Positions 16,773 through 25,182 of a stretch of 64,000 bases of DNA are shown piece after piece (the stretch's first letter is position 1; each line of letters starts with the position of its first letter). Made by a program: the position numbers and the translations under genes. The stretch spans positions 21,244 to 85,243 of the forward strand of contig JBLNDT010000047.1 of the NCBI GenBank assembly GCA_050261915.1, given 5' to 3'. Below the pieces are notes generated by a model, which saw nothing but the letters and a program-made list of their open reading frames with translations, did no database searches and was not told where the DNA came from. Source of the DNA: UBA699 sp050261915. Lineage in GTDB: Bacteria; Bacillota; Clostridia; Clostridiales; Clostridiaceae.

Positions 16773-17981
16773 TCACTGTGATGCATTAGAAAAAGTGCCT
16801 TCAAAAAGTATAGAGCCTGTTGTATCGTCTGCTATAATAAACAAAAATGGTCTGTCTGCTACAAAAGACTCAGTTTGCTGCACTGCAGTCAGCTTAATCT
16901 CCACCACTGTGGCCGCTGCAGCCTCACTGCCCTTTTCATCCACTTTTATTACAGCTTTGTGAAGTACCTTGCTTATATAAATATTGTCATGTATTCCTGA
17001 AAAGTCAGCATCTGTAGTGAAGCATTGCTTCATGCCTAAAGCTGTAAGGCTTTCCTTTAGGTCCTTTATACCGTATTCAATTTTAAATTTTGGTATTTGG
17101 ACCAGCAATTCTTTCTTTTTAGAAATTCCATTCTTTATTTCATTCCATTTATCTTCATTCATGCTGTTTATTAAGCTGTTAATATCTGATTTTTCAGATG
17201 GGAGTATGCAGTACATGGAAATCTTCCCCTTTCCATAAGGAAGCTTTACAGCCTTGTAATCTGATGCACTTCCATATTCAGCTTCACCATACCTGCTCAT
17301 CATACTTACCTGGCTTTCAGTTCCTGACCCATTGTGAAAAACAGTACTGAATGTGCTTTTTTCATCAAAAGGTACTGCCCAGTCCGACTTAAAGTAAATT
17401 GCATTAATTAGATACATTAGCACATCCGGGTCTATCGGAGCTGATACCATTTTATCTATTTTACCCTAGGTTGCATTTTCTATCCACTTGTTTATTTCAT
17501 CTGCTGCAGTATCCTTTGAAAAATCCAGACTCTTTATTTCAGTGTCAAATATTTTTTTATTTAACTCTATATAATCCTGTTTTATGCTTTCCCCCTGCCT
17601 AATCCAAATTGAGTTGTTTATATTAAGGTTAACACTTATGTCTTCATTTTTTATATACCATAGCAGGTTTTTATAACTCTCATTAAGGTTTGATGGGTCC
17701 ATGTCCTTATATCCTAAAACGGCAGCCATTTCCTCCCGGGTAGATCCTTTTGCCCCCTGGAACCCCATGGTAAGGGCTGTAGAAACACTCATTGGAGATA
17801 TAAATATATTGTTGTCTTTATCCTGATTATTCAGCTGCCTGTACAAATCAAAGGCAAAATTATTATCTGCCCTGATTAATTCTTTGTTTACAGCAGATGG
17901 CACCACCTGTGCACTATTGCAGCCGTAGAATATAGTTGTACTTAAAAATACAGTTACAATATAAGAAAACAACCGGTTCAT
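16773..17981 (-). pseudogene. Serpin lipoprotein interrupted by an in-frame amber codon
   Basis: A single frame of 403 codons encodes a secreted serine-protease inhibitor. The N-terminal part (17981-17466) has a lipoprotein signal (IVTVFLSTTIFYGCNSAQ) and serpin helices A-F (FISPMSVSTALTMGFQGAKG). It ends at TAG 17468-17466, exactly where serpins read WIENAT-x-GKI. The frame continues as GKIDK and then NAIYFKSDWAVPFDE, and ends with the reactive-loop hinge GSEAAAATVV and FVADRPFLFII. The two parts are in the same frame, so one base change (for example CAG to TAG) explains the break. The hinge is of the inhibitory type. It may be a recent pseudogene, a sequencing error or a read-through gene. 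It sits 2 nt after the polymer-forming gene. Confidence 0.88.
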
Positions 17982-17983
17982 GG

Positions 17984-19123
17984 CTATTCACCTATTGGTT
18001 TCTTATTTGTAATAACAAAAGCTCCAAATCCCGCAAATACAATTACCAGCCAGCATAGAACTCCTACCACCGGAATCCTTGTTATAAGAACTACAATTGT
18101 AATTCCTAAAAGCACAGGCCATACCCCTTTATGAGGTGAACTCCAATTAAAGCGTTTTGTAAGCCATTCTCCAATATATACTGCAACAATAATCTTTGAA
18201 ATATAAATGATTATTCCATAAAGCAATATTGTAATAATGCCTAAAGGAATACCTATTACCGTTATCATAAGGAGTATAGCAATCAGTGGAGTTACAAGAA
18301 ATGCAAGGACTCCTGTACCTATTGATTTAAGAGAGCTGTTTATAATAGGCTCTGTATTTTTTGACCATAATTCAGGCCTCCATATTTTAACTATAAACCA
18401 AAGGAAAAGAGCACCAAGTATACTTGAAATAACCCCCCAAATACTTCCTGTGTTTTTGTTTTTATGCTGGTTTGCATTTGGCTCTACTGCCTGCCAGTAG
18501 GTTTTTCCACTAATTTTCGAATTATCATATATGTTTGCCTTATTTGCACTTTTATAAGTTAAGTCCCCAATTATAACAGCACCCTGCTGAATATTGATTC
18601 TTTCACCCTGAAGTTTTGCATCACTCCCAATATATCCTTTAAGTTCAATATCTGAAGCTGCAGCTGTAAAATCACGTTTTACACTGCCCTGGTCTGATAT
18701 TATTGAGCCTGCCGCAAATAGGTCACGTCCGATTTCTGTGTCCTTTGATATATCCAAAGTTTGTGCTGCCATAAATGCATCACCTGTATTTTTTACTGAA
18801 GCAGCAAGTGTTTGTGCTGCAGTATAGATATTCCCGTTAACCTGTCCGCTGATATAAACGCTTTTCCCGGCAACAATTAAATCACCATTAATAGTTCCTT
18901 CAATTCTTACATCCTGACCAAACGCAAAAGTTGTTCCATTTACCGTTCCTTTCACCAAAACATTATCCCCTGAAAAAAAGCTCGTTCCGTCCACTGTTTG
19001 TCCGGCATCAAGGGTACTAGGTCCTTCACCTTTAACCGTACCTGTAAAAACAGCAGTAAACATAAAAATCATAACTAGTATGAGCAATTTTGCATTATTT
19101 ATCTTAAACCTTTTGCCAAACAT
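17984..19123 (-). CDS. Membrane protein with polymer-forming (bactofilin-like) beta-helix domain
   Basis: 379 residues. Start ATG 19123 (MFGKRFKINNAKL) has AAGGAGGGATTTCT; the longer frame to 19225 lacks a ribosome site. Signal or anchor helix (about 10-28), then a repetitive beta-helix with hexad-like repeats (VLVKGTVNGTTFAFGQDVRIEGTINGDLIVAGKS style turns; I see GxVNGxx, GTINGD and SGQVNGN repeats) to about residue 230, then a linker and three to four C-terminal transmembrane helices (about 255-370). The domain resembles the bactofilin/polymer-forming family, which assembles filaments. A cell-surface scaffolding role is inferred. It is the first gene of the serpin-LemA-TPM group and has its own consensus promoter. 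Confidence 0.82.
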   Translation of the reverse strand: MFGKRFKINNAKLLILVMIFMFTAVFTGTVKGEGPSTLDAGQTVDGTSFFSGDNVLVKGTVNGTTFAFGQDVRIEGTINGDLIVAGKSVYISGQVNGNIYTAAQTLAASVKNTGDAFMAAQTLDISKDTEIGRDLFAAGSIISDQGSVKRDFTAAASDIELKGYIGSDAKLQGERINIQQGAVIIGDLTYKSANKANIYDNSKISGKTYWQAVEPNANQHKNKNTGSIWGVISSILGALFLWFIVKIWRPELWSKNTEPIINSSLKSIGTGVLAFLVTPLIAILLMITVIGIPLGIITILLYGIIIYISKIIVAVYIGEWLTKRFNWSSPHKGVWPVLLGITIVVLITRIPVVGVLCWLVIVFAGFGAFVITNKKPIGE

Positions 19124-19163
19124 AGAAATCCCTCCTTTTTTATTCCTGTATTCTATATATTCA

Positions 19164-19192
19164 ATTATAGTCCCAGTAATTACTATTGACAA
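19164..19192 (-). promoter_or_regulatory. Sigma-A promoter of the 19123 gene
   Basis: TTGTCA (19192-19187) and TATAAT (19169-19164) with a 17-bp spacer on the minus strand. The overlapping plus-strand TTGACA at 19186-19191, with a poor -10, might serve the divergent ATP-grasp gene, so both directions could share this region. Confidence 0.7.
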
Positions 19193-19310
19193 TGTTCTGT
19201 TTGAATATTTTAAATATTCAGCCAATAAAAAGGGAAATTTGAAATTAATGACGAATATTAAATATTAAATATCCGCATCACCAGTATATATGAAGGCGAG
19301 GTTAAAACAA

Positions 19311-20540
19311 ATGAAGGCATTAGTATTAGCTGGGGGATTTCCCCAAATCGCACTTATAAACGAATTGAGAAGCCGCGGGATGAAGGTATTGCTTGCTGAT
19401 TACTTTCCAAATCCAATAGCCAAATATGCAGCTGATTTTTTTTATCAAAAAAGCACACTTGACTTAGATGAAATTAGAAATATAGCAATAAATGAAAATG
19501 TAGATCTGATAATAACAGTATGCACAGATCAAGCAATGTTAACTGTTGCAAATCTATCAGAAGAACTTCATTTACCATGCTATATCAGTGCAGAAGCTGC
19601 TAATAATGTAACTAATAAAATGTATATGAAAAATATTTTTAAGCTTTACAAGATACCAACTTCCAGTTTTTTAACAATAAGAGATATCTCAGAATACAAG
19701 GAAATATTAAATTGTTTAAATTTCCCACTGGTTGTAAAACCTGTGGATTGCAATAGCTCAAAAGGGGTAATAAAAGTTCATGATATTAATAGCCTGATAT
19801 CAGCATTAGGGGATGCAATCCATTTAAGCAGAACTAAAACGGCTATTGTTGAAGAATATATAAATGGCTGTGAACTAACAGTGGATGCTTTTGTAATAAA
19901 TGGGACAGCAAAGGTGCTTTCTATATCCCAAGACCAAAAAATCCAAAGTGAAGATAGGTTTATCATATACAGATACGACTATCCTGCTGGTATCTCAAAG
20001 GTTGTTGCTGAAAAAATATCTCATTATGCTCAAGTCATTGCAGATGCATTTCGATTAGTTAATTGCCCAATGCTGATTCAGCTTATATACAGAGATGAGG
20101 AAATATTCATTTTAGAATTCAGTGCTCGTACCGGTGGAGGGTTGAAGCATAAATTAATTTGTGAAGCCACATCAGTGGATATTATTAAGGCAACTGTAAA
20201 TATGACTTTGGGTATTGAAGAAGAAATCAATATTAAAAATACCCATATCAGGATAAGAAATGAATTCATCTATTGTTATCCAGGAGTATTCAGTGATTTT
20301 CAAGGTGTTCAGGAGTTGGTTGCTAATGGAACCATTCATGGGTTTTATCCATTTAAAAATCCTGGGGAAAGATTCGAAAAGGTTGAAAACAGCGGAGACC
20401 GTGTTGCTGGATTTATGCTTGTTGGTAAAACTGCAGAAGAAATAAAAACTAAGCATAATATTGTTGTGGAAAATATAAAGGTAATAGCTTCTGATGGAAA
20501 GGACATTATGAGACATGATTTATTGACATCAGAGGAATAG
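19311..20540 (+). CDS. ATP-grasp domain ligase
   Basis: 409 residues. I choose ATG 19311 (MKALVLAGGFPQIALINELR), 9 nt after GAGG; ATG 19290 has no ribosome site. Layout: N-terminal pre-ATP-grasp Rossmann part (1-100, LVLAGG, CTDQAMLTVANLSEELHLPC), ATP-grasp fold (about 105-300: FPLVVKPVDCNSSKGVIKV with the ATP-binding Lys, VEEYINGCELTVDAFV, and FILEFSARTGGGLKHKL with metal-binding Glu) and a C-terminal PurK/CarB-like domain. Enzymes of this type join a carboxylate to an amine or thiol through an acyl phosphate. The substrate is unknown. It is followed after 29 nt by the TIM-barrel gene, so both likely act on one metabolite; similar pairs occur in tellurium-resistance (Ter) gene neighbourhoods. 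Confidence 0.85.
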   Translation: MKALVLAGGFPQIALINELRSRGMKVLLADYFPNPIAKYAADFFYQKSTLDLDEIRNIAINENVDLIITVCTDQAMLTVANLSEELHLPCYISAEAANNVTNKMYMKNIFKLYKIPTSSFLTIRDISEYKEILNCLNFPLVVKPVDCNSSKGVIKVHDINSLISALGDAIHLSRTKTAIVEEYINGCELTVDAFVINGTAKVLSISQDQKIQSEDRFIIYRYDYPAGISKVVAEKISHYAQVIADAFRLVNCPMLIQLIYRDEEIFILEFSARTGGGLKHKLICEATSVDIIKATVNMTLGIEEEINIKNTHIRIRNEFIYCYPGVFSDFQGVQELVANGTIHGFYPFKNPGERFEKVENSGDRVAGFMLVGKTAEEIKTKHNIVVENIKVIASDGKDIMRHDLLTSEE

Positions 20541-20569
20541 ATTGTAATTTTAAGGGGGAGGGAAAGTCA

Positions 20570-21703
20570 ATGAAACATCACGGTTACTGTCCAGATTACA
20601 AATTTGCTTTAGATCCCATTGAATTTAATAAATATACAAATAAGAAATTATTACAATATTGCTTAGGTGCAGTATTATATATGCCGGCTACCAAAGACTA
20701 TTCAAAAGTTATTCTAGATAATAAATTCCCTGGGCTCACATCTATGGTTGTTTGTTTTGAAGATGCTATTCCTGCAGAAGACTTGAAAAAGGCTGAAGAA
20801 AATGCCCTGAAAAATTTGGAGATTTTATGCCAAGAGGCTTCATTAGGCAATATAGAATGGAACAGGGTTCCCCTTATATTTTTCAGGCCTCGTTCCCCTG
20901 AACAGTTTGTTTATTTTTCTGAAAAACTGAATTGTGAATATATGAAATTTTTAACTGGTTTCGCATTTCCAAAGTTTTCAGTTGCTAACGGGAATCAATA
21001 TTTAGATCAGCTTCGATGCATAAAAGATAAGTTTAATGAAGTATTATATTGTATGCCAATACTTGAAAGCGAACAAATTGCATTTAAGGAAACCAGATTA
21101 AATGAATTGCTTGGGATAAGAAATTTGGTTGAGCAGCATATTGACCTGATTTTAAATATGCGGGTAGGTGCTACAGATTTATCATCTTATTTTGGAGTAA
21201 GGAGAGGAATGAATTACTCTATCTATGATATTCTTCCTGTAAAGGACTGCATAAGTGATATTTTAAATATATTTACAAGAGACGATAATTATGTTGTTTC
21301 TGCACCGGTATGGGAATACTTTGGTTCAAATATAGGGAGAGATTTTAAAAAGTTTAATGGCAGTATACAGCAAAAGATTCTAAAAAGAAGTCCTGTTGTA
21401 AATGACACTATAGATGGATTATTAAGGGAAGTAATAATAGATAAAGCTAATGGATTTATTGGAAAAACAATAATACACCCGTCACACATAAAATATGTTA
21501 ACTCAATGCAAACTGTATTGAAGGAAGAGTATGTAGATGCAATGCAGATTTTAAAGATTTCTGGCGGTGTGGTTAAAAGTCCTTATGCAAATAAAATGAA
21601 TGAAATTAATCCTCATAGGCACTGGGCTGATAAGATTTGCTTACGGGCACAGGCATATGGTGTAATCGATAATGAGTGTGAATTTTTGAAGTTATTTTCA
21701 TAA
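20570..21703 (+). CDS. HpcH/HpaI-type aldolase / citrate-lyase-beta-like TIM-barrel protein
   Basis: 377 residues, start ATG 20570 after AAGGGGGAGGGAAAGTCA. Homologous to the citrate lyase beta and malyl-CoA lyase family: the metal-site acidic pair in SMVVCFEDAIPAEDL, the substrate-binding Arg in IFFRPRSPEQF, the Glu in CMPILESEQIAF, the segment LNMRVGATDLSSYFGVRRG, and the C-terminal lid GKTIIHPSHIKYVNSM. Members cleave or form C-C bonds in acyl-CoA or keto-acid substrates. At 377 residues it is longer than citrate lyase beta (about 290) and closer to the C-C bond lyases linked to Ter operons. Partner of the ATP-grasp gene upstream, and ended by a strong terminator. Exact reaction unknown. 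Confidence 0.8.
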   Translation: MKHHGYCPDYKFALDPIEFNKYTNKKLLQYCLGAVLYMPATKDYSKVILDNKFPGLTSMVVCFEDAIPAEDLKKAEENALKNLEILCQEASLGNIEWNRVPLIFFRPRSPEQFVYFSEKLNCEYMKFLTGFAFPKFSVANGNQYLDQLRCIKDKFNEVLYCMPILESEQIAFKETRLNELLGIRNLVEQHIDLILNMRVGATDLSSYFGVRRGMNYSIYDILPVKDCISDILNIFTRDDNYVVSAPVWEYFGSNIGRDFKKFNGSIQQKILKRSPVVNDTIDGLLREVIIDKANGFIGKTIIHPSHIKYVNSMQTVLKEEYVDAMQILKISGGVVKSPYANKMNEINPHRHWADKICLRAQAYGVIDNECEFLKLFS

Positions 21704-21705
21704 AA

Positions 21706-21730
21706 AACAGCCACAATTAAAGTGGCTGTT
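21706..21730. terminator. Bidirectional terminator between the TIM-barrel gene and osmC-like gene
   Basis: Perfect 9-bp stem AACAGCCAC / GTGGCTGTT with a 7-nt loop, A-tract before and TTAAAATTATAT after, between convergent genes ending at 21703 and 21735. Confidence 0.85.
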
Positions 21731-21734
21731 AAAA

Positions 21735-22157
21735 TTATATTAGATTCCAGCTGAAAGTTATGTCCACATTGTTTTTAACCATGTTCCAAACCGGACAAAT
21801 ACTTTCTTTTGAAATATTTAAGGCTTTTTCTATTTCATCATCACTGGTGTTTTCAGATTGAAGCTGGAAAACAAGGTGTATATTTTTAAAATATGTGGGA
21901 TGTTCTTCCCTTCGTTCTCCTTCTGCAGTTACCTCCAAACCAGAAATATGCTTTCCCATTTTTCTAAGTAAAGATAAAAGAGAAGTTCCGCTGCAGGTAG
22001 CAAGGCTTATAAGAAATAGCTCCAGCGAAGTATATCCCTCCCCGTCTCCTACCGGCTTAACATAGTCCACTATTACCTTTGGATTGTCCCTGGAAACCCC
22101 AGAGAATTTAACCTTATCATTTATCAAGGTTGCAGTTGCTGTTAATTTATTACTCAT
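21735..22157 (-). CDS. OsmC family protein
   Basis: 140 residues, start ATG 22157 after AACAGGAGGTTTTTTAT. Family features: GEGYTSLELFLISLATCSGTSLLSLLRKMG with the first reactive Cys, the helix ISGLEVTAEGERREEHPTYF, and ISKESICPVWNMVKNN with the second Cys. OsmC/Ohr proteins reduce organic hydroperoxides using this cysteine pair, with the two Cys at the dimer interface. This one is of the OsmC-like rather than classical Ohr type (the typical Ohr N-terminal Arg context differs). It acts in the cytoplasm in peroxide defence. It is probably transcribed alone: a terminator lies on each side. Confidence 0.9.
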   Translation of the reverse strand: MSNKLTATATLINDKVKFSGVSRDNPKVIVDYVKPVGDGEGYTSLELFLISLATCSGTSLLSLLRKMGKHISGLEVTAEGERREEHPTYFKNIHLVFQLQSENTSDDEIEKALNISKESICPVWNMVKNNVDITFSWNLI

Positions 22158-22201
22158 ATAAAAAACCTCCTGTTATTTTAATATATATACTTAGATACTA
22201 A

Positions 22202-22248
22202 AAAAAACAAAAGGTCACAAAATTTAAGATAATATTTTCAGTGACTTT
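22202..22248 (-). terminator. Terminator of the ECF sigma operon
   Basis: On the minus strand AAAAGTCAC (22248-22240) can pair with GTGACCTTTT (22219-22210), with further A/T pairing inside the 20-nt interval, followed by GTTTTTTTTAG. It overlaps the last codons and stop of the sigma factor gene. Confidence 0.6.
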
Positions 22249-23003
22249 TCCGATATAATGTTTTTCATTTTTTTTATAAAATCTTCCCCTGTATTCATCT
22301 TTGGATATTTGTCGTAAAGAAATACCAGCCGTTCTAAAAAGCTCATTTCCTTTTTAAAAATACTTGTATAATCAAGCTCCTTGTCCAAATCAATTTCAAG
22401 TATCATATCCATTTTATTGTTTGCTACTGCATATGCAACCCAGTTTTTGCATTGACAGGGACTGTTAGGGTTTATATAGGAACACTTGTCCTCCATATTT
22501 TCCTTCATACGTAGCCTTGCTCTGTAAACATTTGTTTTTACTGCCCCTGCTGAGATATCCATTATATTTGAAACCTCCTGGCAGGAAAGTCCAAGGAGCA
22601 CCTGAAGCACAAAAGCTGTACGCTGCTTTATAGGCATGCACTTTAAGAAAAGCTGAAGACACTGTTCCCGCATACAGTTCAACATAACCTCATTTTCCAC
22701 AGGTTCATAGTACTTCATCTTTTCAAAAAATTCCTCTTTTGTCATATCAAATCTTGGTGCAATATCATACACTGGAAGCCTTTTAAGCTTTTTCATGCTT
22801 TTATAGGCACAATTTGTTACTATTGTGTACAGCCATGTTCCAACCTGACTTTCGTTTCGGAATTTTGGATATGCCTTATAGGCATTTAAAAATGCCTCCT
22901 GAAGTATATCCTCTGCTTCTTCCCTGCTGCCCATTAGACGGTATGCAAGCTTATACAGCCTTTCATAATGAACTTCATATATTTGTTCAAAACTTAACTC
23001 CAT
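22224..23003 (-). CDS. ECF-type sigma-70 family RNA polymerase sigma factor with C-terminal extension
   Basis: 259 residues, start ATG 23003 after GGGGTGGTTTT. Region 2 (about 10-78: YERLYKLAYRLMGSREEAED, DILQEAFLNAYKAYPKFRNE, VGTWLYTIVTNCAY) and region 4 (about 115-165: CMPIKQRTAFVLQVLLGLSC, EVSNIMDISAGAVKTNVYRA) are complete. A further 85 or so residues follow, beginning with a Cys motif CSYINPNSPCQCKNW and ending in predicted helices. It directs RNA polymerase to stress promoters, probably its own operon. It is the last gene after pstS-like, RsiV-like and EcsC genes, 12 nt from ecsC. No membrane anti-sigma gene is seen, so the extension or the lipoprotein may take that role (inference). 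Confidence 0.88.
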   Translation of the reverse strand: MELSFEQIYEVHYERLYKLAYRLMGSREEAEDILQEAFLNAYKAYPKFRNESQVGTWLYTIVTNCAYKSMKKLKRLPVYDIAPRFDMTKEEFFEKMKYYEPVENEVMLNCMREQCLQLFLKCMPIKQRTAFVLQVLLGLSCQEVSNIMDISAGAVKTNVYRARLRMKENMEDKCSYINPNSPCQCKNWVAYAVANNKMDMILEIDLDKELDYTSIFKKEMSFLERLVFLYDKYPKMNTGEDFIKKMKNIISEKSLKILS

Positions 23004-23015
23004 AAAACCACCCCA

Positions 23016-23744
23016 TCAATTATTAATTGGCTTAAATATCCTCATTCGGTATGCGTTCATTGCTGTTAAACCGAGCTTATCCACTAGTTTGTAATTTGCT
23101 ATAGCACCAACAGGAGCCCCTATTACCGGAACAAGCTGAAGCATTTTCGCTATATCAATATAATCCCTGTATTCCTGCTGAAAGCTTCTCCAGTCAAATA
23201 GCTCCATATTATCCGGAAGATATTTTGCATAAGCTTCCCAGTCTGATATTTTTTCAAAAACCTCTTTCCTTTTTTTATCACTTGAAAATGCTATTTCAAA
23301 AATATGAAGTATATATAATCGTTCCTTATAACTATTTACATTATACCCATAGGCACTTGCTATCTGAAACAGCAATTTTAGTTTAAGACTCAGAAGAATT
23401 GGAAAATCCGCCATACCTATAATCAATCCCCCTGCCCCGGTGCCTGCTCCCGTGAGCATTGCAGTTTTTTTATAATTATCTATATATTTTTTTACCAGTT
23501 TTTCTCTCACGTACAAGGTGCCCTTTTCAGGTGATTCTTTTGTGGTAAGAATGGATCCTTCTATAACAAGCTTAACCATTTTCTTTATGGTTTCCGTTAT
23601 GGTTTCCTGAACTTTTAATGGGATTATACTGCTTATCTTATTTTGTATAGATTTCGATGCAGTTTCGAAACTTGAGGGCTCTTGAAGCATTTTCTTTTTC
23701 CATTCCAGCATTTCCTTTAAAGCTTTATTTTCATAACTATCCAT
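23016..23744 (-). CDS. EcsC family protein
   Basis: 242 residues, start ATG 23744 after AGAAAGGAATATAAA. Recognised by the family segments KMLQEPSSFETASKSIQNKI, TKESPEKGTLYVREKLVKKY, KTAMLTGAGTGAGGLIIGMADFPILLSLKLKL and the C-terminal LVPVIGAPVGAIANYKLVDKLG. The central hydrophobic Gly-rich stretches suggest membrane association without clear spanning helices. In Bacillus, EcsC is encoded with the EcsAB ABC transporter, and its own role is unknown; here no ecsAB is present. It lies between the RsiV-like lipoprotein and the ECF sigma gene (28-nt and 12-nt gaps), so a part in that signalling module is likely by context. Confidence 0.85.
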   Translation of the reverse strand: MDSYENKALKEMLEWKKKMLQEPSSFETASKSIQNKISSIIPLKVQETITETIKKMVKLVIEGSILTTKESPEKGTLYVREKLVKKYIDNYKKTAMLTGAGTGAGGLIIGMADFPILLSLKLKLLFQIASAYGYNVNSYKERLYILHIFEIAFSSDKKRKEVFEKISDWEAYAKYLPDNMELFDWRSFQQEYRDYIDIAKMLQLVPVIGAPVGAIANYKLVDKLGLTAMNAYRMRIFKPINN

Positions 23745-23772
23745 TTTATATTCCTTTCTCTAATTTAAGTTT

Positions 23773-25182
23773 TTATTTGTATAAGGACACATTTTCATAC
23801 CCTAATTTATCAAAAGGTATGGTGAAATAATTTTGAAACTGCTTTCTTCCGGCTATATTAAGATAAACAGTAACACTGTCCTCGCTAAAGTAAAAATTAT
23901 CTTCTGAAAGTTTACTTATATCTACTGTTTTAAAGGTATAATCATCTTTATTTGTTAAAAGAGCATCAGAAATTGCCTTTTTGTAATTAAAGCCCTCTGT
24001 AAAAACATCCTTAAGCTTCATAACATGGTTCTTTATAAGATTATAATTTAAATACCTTCTTACTTCATTTTCACTGGCTTTTTCATTTAAATTGTCCAAA
24101 ACCATTATACTGATATAGCCTCCTGCATTCATCCCCACACTGATAGTATGACCTAAACTTCCATACCAATTATCCTTTGAGGCTTGTGCTCTAGCTCTAA
24201 ACCCATTAATATCCTGAGTTCCTTTGACAAAACTATCAAAGAGCTGTTTTGTTTCAATGCTTTCAAGGTTATTGAATTCTCCATTTTCCACGCTAATATC
24301 ATAATTTGATTTAGATTCACGAATAAAACTGTTTATCTTAAATTCAACTTGATTTTGAAGAAGCTGCTTTCTAGGGTGTTTTTCAAAAATATTTGGTTTT
24401 CCCTGGTAGTATCGGTCAAAGATAGCAAGATAAGGCCCTGAGTCTTTTAGCGGGATTGTTATGAAATTTGGATTTTCTCTAGCTGCAAATTCACTGTTTT
24501 TCTCATCAAGAATTATTCTGACCCCATATAAATCAAAGGAAAAGCTCTGTTCATTACTTATTCCCTTGAAAGGTCCTGTCATAATATTCCCTTCAGGATC
24601 ATCATAATTGTTTTTAATAATGTATAGAGTTATGAAATCATTTATGAACTTTTCATAATTGCTGTTCTCTATGAAAAGATCCTTAAGAGAAAGTAAACTC
24701 CCTGTATTTAATTCATATCCAACTGATTTGATTTTTTGCTTTGGCAGAGGAATTGACTTTGATACTATATCCATATTTGCATAATATTCTACAAATATAA
24801 CATTATTGCAGTTATAAGTAATATAAGCACTGTTGCTTTCCCCTGTAACTGTATATGGACTAAGTGAGCTATCTGTCATTACCTGAGTTTCCAAATCCTT
24901 AAGATTTTGTTCCATGGTATTTAAAATACTACTGTTAATCTTTTCTTGAAGCTCCTTATTTAACATGCCGTGAATAATAGGGTATGATTTTTCAACATTT
25001 ACTCCGTTTTCCTTTACAGTTAAATGCTTAGTTTCATCTTGAAGACTGTTTGTATAAATAAATCTTCTTTCATTAAAGGGTTCAACATTTAGATTCTCTG
25101 TGTTTTTTTCTGCAGTTTTATTTGCTTTACTGCAGCCTGCAAATAATAACAAAACTATCAATAAAATTGAGAGCTTCTTCAT
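23773..25182 (-). CDS. Lipoprotein with two DUF4163/DUF3298 (RsiV-like) modules
   Basis: 469 residues, start ATG 25182 overlapping the previous stop by 4 nt. Lipoprotein signal MKKLSILLIVLLLFAGCSKA with the lipobox Cys. Two successive copies of the same module follow (about 40-260 and 285-469), each with a DUF4163-like half and a DUF3298-like half; compare TGSLLSLKDLFIENSNYEKF with MKLKDVFTEGFNYKKAISDA, and the endings NFITIPLKDSGPYLAIFD and QNYFTIPFDKLGYENVSLYK. This fold forms the extracellular sensor of the anti-sigma factor RsiV, which binds lysozyme, and occurs in PdaC. Here it is lipid-anchored instead of fused to an anti-sigma domain, yet it lies in one operon with an ECF sigma factor. 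Confidence 0.82.
   Translation of the reverse strand: MKKLSILLIVLLLFAGCSKANKTAEKNTENLNVEPFNERRFIYTNSLQDETKHLTVKENGVNVEKSYPIIHGMLNKELQEKINSSILNTMEQNLKDLETQVMTDSSLSPYTVTGESNSAYITYNCNNVIFVEYYANMDIVSKSIPLPKQKIKSVGYELNTGSLLSLKDLFIENSNYEKFINDFITLYIIKNNYDDPEGNIMTGPFKGISNEQSFSFDLYGVRIILDEKNSEFAARENPNFITIPLKDSGPYLAIFDRYYQGKPNIFEKHPRKQLLQNQVEFKINSFIRESKSNYDISVENGEFNNLESIETKQLFDSFVKGTQDINGFRARAQASKDNWYGSLGHTISVGMNAGGYISIMVLDNLNEKASENEVRRYLNYNLIKNHVMKLKDVFTEGFNYKKAISDALLTNKDDYTFKTVDISKLSEDNFYFSEDSVTVYLNIAGRKQFQNYFTIPFDKLGYENVSLYK

Noticed and set aside
19290..19310. Upstream ATG of the ATP-grasp gene
   Set aside because: No ribosome site before it, whereas GAGG lies before ATG 19311.
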